A stretch of 52,519 nt of DNA from a virus. The stretch is taken from positions 1 to 52,519 of IMG/VR virus record IMGVR_UViG_3300029268_000023, one strand, 5' to 3'. Of the stretch, positions 49,009 through 52,519 are shown one piece after another. The number at the start of each line of letters is the position of its first letter. Positions within the stretch are counted from its first letter, which is position 1. The notes beneath the pieces were generated by a model that was not told the DNA's origin, searched no databases, and worked only from the letters and a program-made list of their open reading frames with translations. A program made the translations under genes and the position numbers.

Positions 49009-49016
49009 TATTTATA
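49009..49016 (-). promoter_or_regulatory. T4-type late promoter TATAAATA
   Basis: TATAAATA on the minus strand, just after the capsid gene terminator and 35 bases before the 124-residue gene (ribosome site AAGGAG). It restarts transcription for the neck and packaging genes. Confidence 0.72.
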
Positions 49017-49021
49017 ATTCG

Positions 49022-49059
49022 ATATAAAATAAAAAAGGAGTGAATTTCTCCACTCCTTT
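49022..49059 (-). terminator. Rho-independent terminator after major capsid gene
   Basis: A 9-bp perfect stem (AAAGGAGTG/CACTCCTTT, 49034-49042 and 49051-49059) with an eight-base loop, followed on the minus strand by TTTTTTATTTTAT. It lies 26 bases past the gene 23 stop. Confidence 0.9.
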
Positions 49060-49085
49060 ATATTAACTAACTGTGGGGTTAGTTA

Positions 49086-50369
49086 TTAGATTGCACCAGC
49101 AATAACCTGATTGACATTGCTGTAGTTAATCTGACGATAGTAACGTCCAGCATTCAATAGGGTTGTTGTAATAGCGTAACGTGACATTACACCAATACGT
49201 GGGCTGAAATCATTAGGATCGACTGCACGGTTCATAACACCAGTGATATATGGGCTATAGATAATACCAGCATCGCTGATACCAGAACCCTTGAAACCAA
49301 CAAGTGCATACTCAGAACCACCAAGAGCATACTGATCACGATATACTGCCAATGTGCCATTCAATCTTCCGATCTCTGCCATTCCAGCAAGCGAATCAAC
49401 ATCAGTTGCAATACCAGTGAAAGCTGGACGAGCAGACTGAAGAGCGGTTGCGATTCCAGGAGACACAACAACAAAGTTACCAGCACCACGACGGGTCTTG
49501 ATAGAAATCTTTTCTGCTGCGTAAATGATTGAAGTTACAATGGAAGCAATCTTTTCTTGACTCCAACGACCGTCAACATAAGTTGTACCAGAAGTAGCAG
49601 CAAGATCAAGACTTGTAGCTGTTTCACCACCGTTAGATGTATCGACAGCAGCTTGCTTCATTGAATATAGAAGCTCACGGTCCAATTCTGCAATAACTTC
49701 ATACTGAAGAATGTTTACAATCTCACGCTCGATATCAAGATTGTGCATTGCACGAATATCTTGAGCAGTTTCAAGGGAGAAAGAAGCAGCTAACTTACGA
49801 GTAAGAGCTGTAATTGTTTTCTGATCGATCTTAACCTGCAACTGTGGGTATGCACCAGTTGGACTAATCTGCCAATTTTCTGCAGTGGCTGCTGCGGCAC
49901 CAGTACCAGTATCTGCTGTAGCAGAGGTACCAGATGTACTACCAGTGAAACCAGAATACTGAGGAACCATATCCCATGCGGCTTCGTTCAAGCTATCCTT
50001 GTAGTAAACACGAAGAGCGTAAGCAAGACCTACTGGAGTATTCATAGCCTGTACACCAACACACTTGTTAGCAAACAAAGCTGGGAAAGTACGACGAACA
50101 AGAGCAAGCGAAACTGGCTTAAACTGATAAGCTGCAGCGTTTGGTGTGCCATCGATAGATCCACCAACTGTACCTAAGCCGTTGGAGAAAGCACCAGTAT
50201 CTTCTCCTAAAATATTTCCGTGGAAGTCTTTTGTTGCCTGGTTCTCAAGCAACTGAGCCATATTCTCTTGTCCTTCGCGGCTCTTAATATCAGCAATGGA
50301 AATTGGACCAAGTTCTGCGTCACTCCATTTTTCTATAAGCTGATCAATGTATTTTGGGTCTTTTCTCAT
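49086..50369 (-). CDS. 23: Major capsid protein gp23
   Basis: The 427-residue protein opens with a gp23-type propeptide: KYIDQLIEKWSDAEL and NMAQLLENQATKDF. A prohead protease site is likely at ILGE56-D57 (consensus hydrophobic-x-Glu), which would leave about 371 residues. The body has ALRVYYKDS, AASFSLETAQDIRAMHNLDIEREIVNILQYEVIAELDRELL and the C-terminal ISPRIGVMSRYAITTTLLN-like end of T4 gp23. T4 gp23 is 521 residues, so this is a short version, as in marine T4-like phages. AGGAGG precedes the ATG; a late promoter lies upstream and a terminator downstream. Confidence 0.95.
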   Translation of the reverse strand: MRKDPKYIDQLIEKWSDAELGPISIADIKSREGQENMAQLLENQATKDFHGNILGEDTGAFSNGLGTVGGSIDGTPNAAAYQFKPVSLALVRRTFPALFANKCVGVQAMNTPVGLAYALRVYYKDSLNEAAWDMVPQYSGFTGSTSGTSATADTGTGAAAATAENWQISPTGAYPQLQVKIDQKTITALTRKLAASFSLETAQDIRAMHNLDIEREIVNILQYEVIAELDRELLYSMKQAAVDTSNGGETATSLDLAATSGTTYVDGRWSQEKIASIVTSIIYAAEKISIKTRRGAGNFVVVSPGIATALQSARPAFTGIATDVDSLAGMAEIGRLNGTLAVYRDQYALGGSEYALVGFKGSGISDAGIIYSPYITGVMNRAVDPNDFSPRIGVMSRYAITTTLLNAGRYYRQINYSNVNQVIAGAI

Positions 50370-50402
50370 ATTGTCCTCCTTATTTGTTTAGACATCTAAT
50401 AA

Positions 50403-50410
50403 TATTTATA
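50403..50410 (-). promoter_or_regulatory. T4-type late promoter TATAAATA
   Basis: TATAAATA on the minus strand between genes 22 and 23, 34 bases before the capsid protein ATG. Confidence 0.78.
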
Positions 50411-50422
50411 TTTCTACCTATT

Positions 50423-50941
50423 TTACAGATATCGGGCTGCTGCCTTACTTATTGAGAATTCTGCGTTTTCATTAATCTTTGGCTTTGTCTCAACAATACC
50501 ATCATCTTCAGTTATGATTTCTGCATGACCTGCGTCATCAGTATCACTAACTTTGTTCTCTTCGCTGATAACAATATCAATGAAGTTATCAATCTTCTTA
50601 TTGATTTCATCAATTGAAGAATTTTCAAACATCATGAATACACGTTTCTGCTGATCTTCTGAAAGTCCTTCAACCTTCTCATCAAGTAGTGCACCTTTTT
50701 CGTGCTGGCTAACTTTCTCATTAAGTTCCATCTTCTCAGCAATAAGTTGAGAAGCTTGTTCCTCAAGAGCCTTAATCTTTTCGACAGACTCTTTAACAAT
50801 CTTAGATCCTTCAGTATCAATAGCAATGTGACTCTCTTCGAAAACTTTCTTAATACCTTCTACAACTGGTAGAAGAGTTTCATTAATAGCAATCTTTAGA
50901 AGAGCTTCTTCTGAAATCTTTTCAGAAATTTCACTTTCCAA
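50423..50941 (-). CDS. 22: Scaffold protein gp22, C-terminal part (different frame from N-part)
   Basis: This frame has no ATG near its beginning; the first possible start is a TTG at 50941 without a ribosome site. Read back it is open to about 50970 and gives SSLIENLDAFLESEISEKISEEALL, which is just what follows in gp22 proteins. The rest is a Glu/Lys-rich helical scaffold (VEGIKKVFEESHIAID, VEKIKALEEQASQLIAEKMEL) ending FSISKAAARYL. One added A in the AAA at about 50971-50973 would fuse it to the N-part for 260 residues (T4 gp22: 269). The IxE/LxE sites expected for protease digestion are present. Confidence 0.72.
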   Translation of the reverse strand: MESEISEKISEEALLKIAINETLLPVVEGIKKVFEESHIAIDTEGSKIVKESVEKIKALEEQASQLIAEKMELNEKVSQHEKGALLDEKVEGLSEDQQKRVFMMFENSSIDEINKKIDNFIDIVISEENKVSDTDDAGHAEIITEDDGIVETKPKINENAEFSISKAAARYL

Positions 50942-50961
50942 AAAGGCATCAAGATTTTCTA

Positions 50962-51204
50962 TTAGTGAGCTTTAAGAGCTTCCATATCAGCTTTCTTTGA
51001 CTCTTCAAGCTTTACCTTTTCTTCTTGTACACGCTGTTCAACATACTCTTCAGCAAGCTTTTCCAACTCGGTTGTTTTTTCCTCAACAACCAAATCTATT
51101 TTTGTCTGTGCAGCCTCATTGATTTTATTTTCAATAGCGGCCTGAAGAGCTATTAAATCAGCAGCTTCCATAATACCTTCTAATTTTTTAAGAATATCCT
51201 TCAT
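50962..51204 (-). CDS. 22: Scaffold protein gp22, N-terminal part
   Basis: Eighty residues from an ATG with AAAGGAGG: MKDILKKLEGIMEAADLIALQ, then a Glu/Lys-rich coiled coil (VEEKTTELEKLAEEYVEQRVQEEKVKLEESKKADMEALKAH) typical of the first third of gp22. It stops at a TAA where a -1 frame continues the gp22 pattern. Gp22 forms the prohead core that guides gp23 assembly and is cut up by gp21. A scaffold of only 80 residues would be unusual. Confidence 0.75.
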   Translation of the reverse strand: MKDILKKLEGIMEAADLIALQAAIENKINEAAQTKIDLVVEEKTTELEKLAEEYVEQRVQEEKVKLEESKKADMEALKAH

Positions 51205-51233
51205 GTTTCCTCCTTTAACGAGTTATTTAAAAG

Positions 51234-51241
51234 TATTTATA
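51234..51241 (-). promoter_or_regulatory. T4-type late promoter TATAAATA
   Basis: TATAAATA on the minus strand in the gap between genes 21 and 22, 30 bases before the gene 22 ATG. Confidence 0.75.
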
Positions 51242-51254
51242 TTTTATGACCATT

Positions 51255-51896
51255 TTAATGTATAGCTTCAATAAATTCAAGCATATATTGTAAAACGACT
51301 TTTGAATTGTATTTCTTATCAACTTGTTCTTTCAATCTATTGACAGCATACTCAACATACTTGCTACCCTCAATAATGAACTCTTTGTTCTCTAATATAC
51401 CATTTACGAAAGCATCTGGTGCAGAAGGATCTGCTACGATATCAACTGTGACCATATTATAGTCATCATTAACACGCTCACCATTAAGAGATCCAACACC
51501 TCTTGAAGATACACCAAGTAAACATCCCTCTTTAACTAATACTTGAGCTATTTTACCAGATGGAGTGTCAATCAACTTTGCAACACCAATCCAACTGTTA
51601 CTTCCATCTGAATCCAATGACTCTATAATGTGAGATACTCTATCAAGGTTGATAGATGGTGTTGGTGGATGATCCAATTCTCCGAATGCTCTTTTACGCA
51701 ATATTTTTTCATTATTAAACTTGCTCACCTCTCGCTCGAGAATAGGATGGGCATATCTACGTCCGTTTCTATTCTTTACTTCTGCTTGAAGAAATGGACC
51801 TTTAATACGGTATATTTTTTCATGATTTTCATTCTGCTCTGTCAATATTTCACAATCGTGAAAATCAATAAACTCCGTAATTAGTTTTAAAGACAT
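51255..51896 (-). CDS. 21: Prohead core protease gp21
   Basis: ATG 51896 is chosen (213 residues): AAGGAGA lies eight bases upstream; an upstream in-frame start at 51935 overlaps the previous gene. The protein has IKGPFLQAEVKNRNGRRYAHPILEREV, then FGELDHPPTPSINLDRVSHII with the catalytic His, and LGVSSRGVGSL with the catalytic Ser, the T4 gp21/S77 protease pattern. It cleaves gp22, gp23 propeptide and internal proteins after hydrophobic-x-Glu. Confidence 0.93.
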   Translation of the reverse strand: MSLKLITEFIDFHDCEILTEQNENHEKIYRIKGPFLQAEVKNRNGRRYAHPILEREVSKFNNEKILRKRAFGELDHPPTPSINLDRVSHIIESLDSDGSNSWIGVAKLIDTPSGKIAQVLVKEGCLLGVSSRGVGSLNGERVNDDYNMVTVDIVADPSAPDAFVNGILENKEFIIEGSKYVEYAVNRLKEQVDKKYNSKVVLQYMLEFIEAIH

Positions 51897-51912
51897 GTTA
51901 GTCTCCTTTTGG

Positions 51913-52194
51913 TTATTCTCCTGCACCAGTATCATCTGTCACAGTGCTTTGAGAATCATCGTTCTCTTGATTTGTGTCAGGTGTATCTTCTGGTGGAGTA
52001 TTGTCGTCAGTTTCTATTGTTTCTGGTTCGTCTTCAACTGGTGGAACATACTCAACACCGTTCACTTTAGCAATAACTTCAGCTTTTTTAGCTGCAACTC
52101 TATCCATAATTTTCTTATTAACTACTTTTTCAAGATTATTTTTTAAATCAACATATTCTTTATTCTGTAGTGTATCAATTAATGTGTCAGACAT
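51913..52194 (-). CDS. Prohead core protein gp67/gp68-like
   Basis: A 93-residue acidic protein between portal and protease genes, where T4 has 67 and 68. It begins MSDTLIDTLQNKEYVDLKNNLEKVVNKKIMDRVAAKKAEVIAKVNG, a helical segment seen in other T4-like core proteins of this position, and ends in a Glu/Asp/Thr-rich tail. T4 gp67 (80 residues) is also very acidic and is cut by gp21. Assigned by position, composition and weak pattern. Confidence 0.68.
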   Translation of the reverse strand: MSDTLIDTLQNKEYVDLKNNLEKVVNKKIMDRVAAKKAEVIAKVNGVEYVPPVEDEPETIETDDNTPPEDTPDTNQENDDSQSTVTDDTGAGE

Positions 52195-52234
52195 AATAAA
52201 CCTCCTAATTTAATTTATCAACTATTCATATTTC

Positions 52235-52242
52235 TATTTATA
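52235..52242 (-). promoter_or_regulatory. T4-type late promoter TATAAATA
   Basis: TATAAATA on the minus strand between the portal gene stop and the core protein gene start (41 bases), which has AGGAGG. Confidence 0.72.
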
Positions 52243-52256
52243 ATACTATTCATAAT

Positions 52257-52519
52257 TTAAAATTGCATATCTGTTTCGGCTGGTTGTTCAGCTGCTGAGT
52301 TTGGCTCTCCTGATGGTTCTCCACCAGCATCTGGCTGAGCTTCTCCACCAGTTTGATCTGGAGTAGGAGCTGCCGCTTCCTGAGCAGCTTGTTCTTCTTT
52401 AGCTTTCTTATCAGCATCTTCTTTAGCTTTCTTCTTTTCTTTTTCTAACAATGCGTCATTTTCAGCATATTCATCATCAGGCATCTTAAAGTATTTCTTA
52501 ACAACAAACTCTTTTGAGA
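52257..52519 (-). CDS. 20: Portal protein gp20, C-terminal end (runs off window)
   Basis: The frame enters open from the right edge (SKEFVVKKYFKMPDDEYAEND) and ends at TAA 52257-52259. The entry sequence, with a charged strand then DDE and a helical Lys/Glu stretch (LLEKEKKKAKEDADKKAKEE), fits the C-terminus of T4-like portals. It then has a long Ala/Pro/Gly/Glu-rich tail (TPDQTGGEAQPDAGGEPSGE). Position directly before the core and protease genes supports gp20. The ATG inside this stretch is not the gene start. Most of the gene is outside the window. Confidence 0.72.
   Translation of the reverse strand, partial: SKEFVVKKYFKMPDDEYAENDALLEKEKKKAKEDADKKAKEEQAAQEAAAPTPDQTGGEAQPDAGGEPSGEPNSAAEQPAETDMQF

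Noticed and set aside
1-52519. CRISPR arrays, insertion sequences, integrase or attachment sites
   Set aside because: No regularly spaced repeats, no transposase or integrase-like protein, and no terminal inverted repeats were seen in any gap.

Overview
This window is part of the genome of a T4-like, contractile-tailed (myovirus) phage. The DNA is visibly AT-rich, nearly all of it is coding, and every gene I can support lies on the minus strand, so transcription runs from high to low coordinates. Evidence for the T4 type: recognisable homologues of T4 gp20 (end only), a gp67-like core protein, gp21, gp22, gp23, gp13, gp15, gp16, gp17, gp18, gp19, gp26-like, a tape measure, gp53, gp27, gp5, gp25, gp6 and RegA. 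In addition the T4-type late promoter octamer TATAAATA (or a CATAAATA/AATAAATA variant) lies in front of many of these genes. The host cannot be read from the sequence.

Layout in the direction of transcription. (1) 52.5-49.1 kb: head genes (portal end, core protein, prohead protease, scaffold, major capsid protein) ending in a clear terminator. (2) 49.0-42.1 kb: neck, tail completion and packaging genes. The large terminase gene is broken in two inside its Walker A motif by a split intein, and a homing endonuclease gene sits between the halves. (3) 42.1-36 kb: tail sheath, two tandem tail tube paralogues, a further tube-like protein and small proteins that begin with a capsid-targeting-like leader. 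(4) 36-16.3 kb: a tail assembly chaperone-like gene with an overlapping +1 frame extension, tape measure with a peptidase domain, baseplate hub and wedge genes, and three very large fibre/adhesin genes. Two glycosyltransferase genes lie among the adhesin and baseplate genes. (5) 16.3-12.8 kb: RegA, a GIY-YIG endonuclease and more leader-bearing small proteins, ending in a terminator. (6) 12.8-0 kb: an accessory sugar/metabolism cluster with glycosyltransferases, an FkbM methyltransferase, RibB, a sugar nucleotidyltransferase, a small-molecule kinase, a transaldolase and a HAD phosphatase.

How the genes may work together (inference). The head, neck and tail genes build a T4-type virion. The sugar cluster, together with the glycosyltransferases embedded in the tail module, probably makes an activated sugar-like group and decorates virion proteins or another phage product. 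Six homing endonuclege genes (three DUF723/Vsr-like, one Vsr-like with zinc fingers between the terminase halves, two GIY-YIG) have invaded the region.

Most noteworthy: the fractured terminase gene with an atypically split intein; a structured non-coding element present twice, each copy just upstream of an endonuclease gene; a family of proteins sharing a capsid-targeting-like N-terminus, one of which may acquire it by a -1 shift on an A6 run; a +1 frame overlap just before the tape measure gene; and one-base disruptions in the scaffold gene and in one glycosyltransferase gene that could be real or sequence errors.
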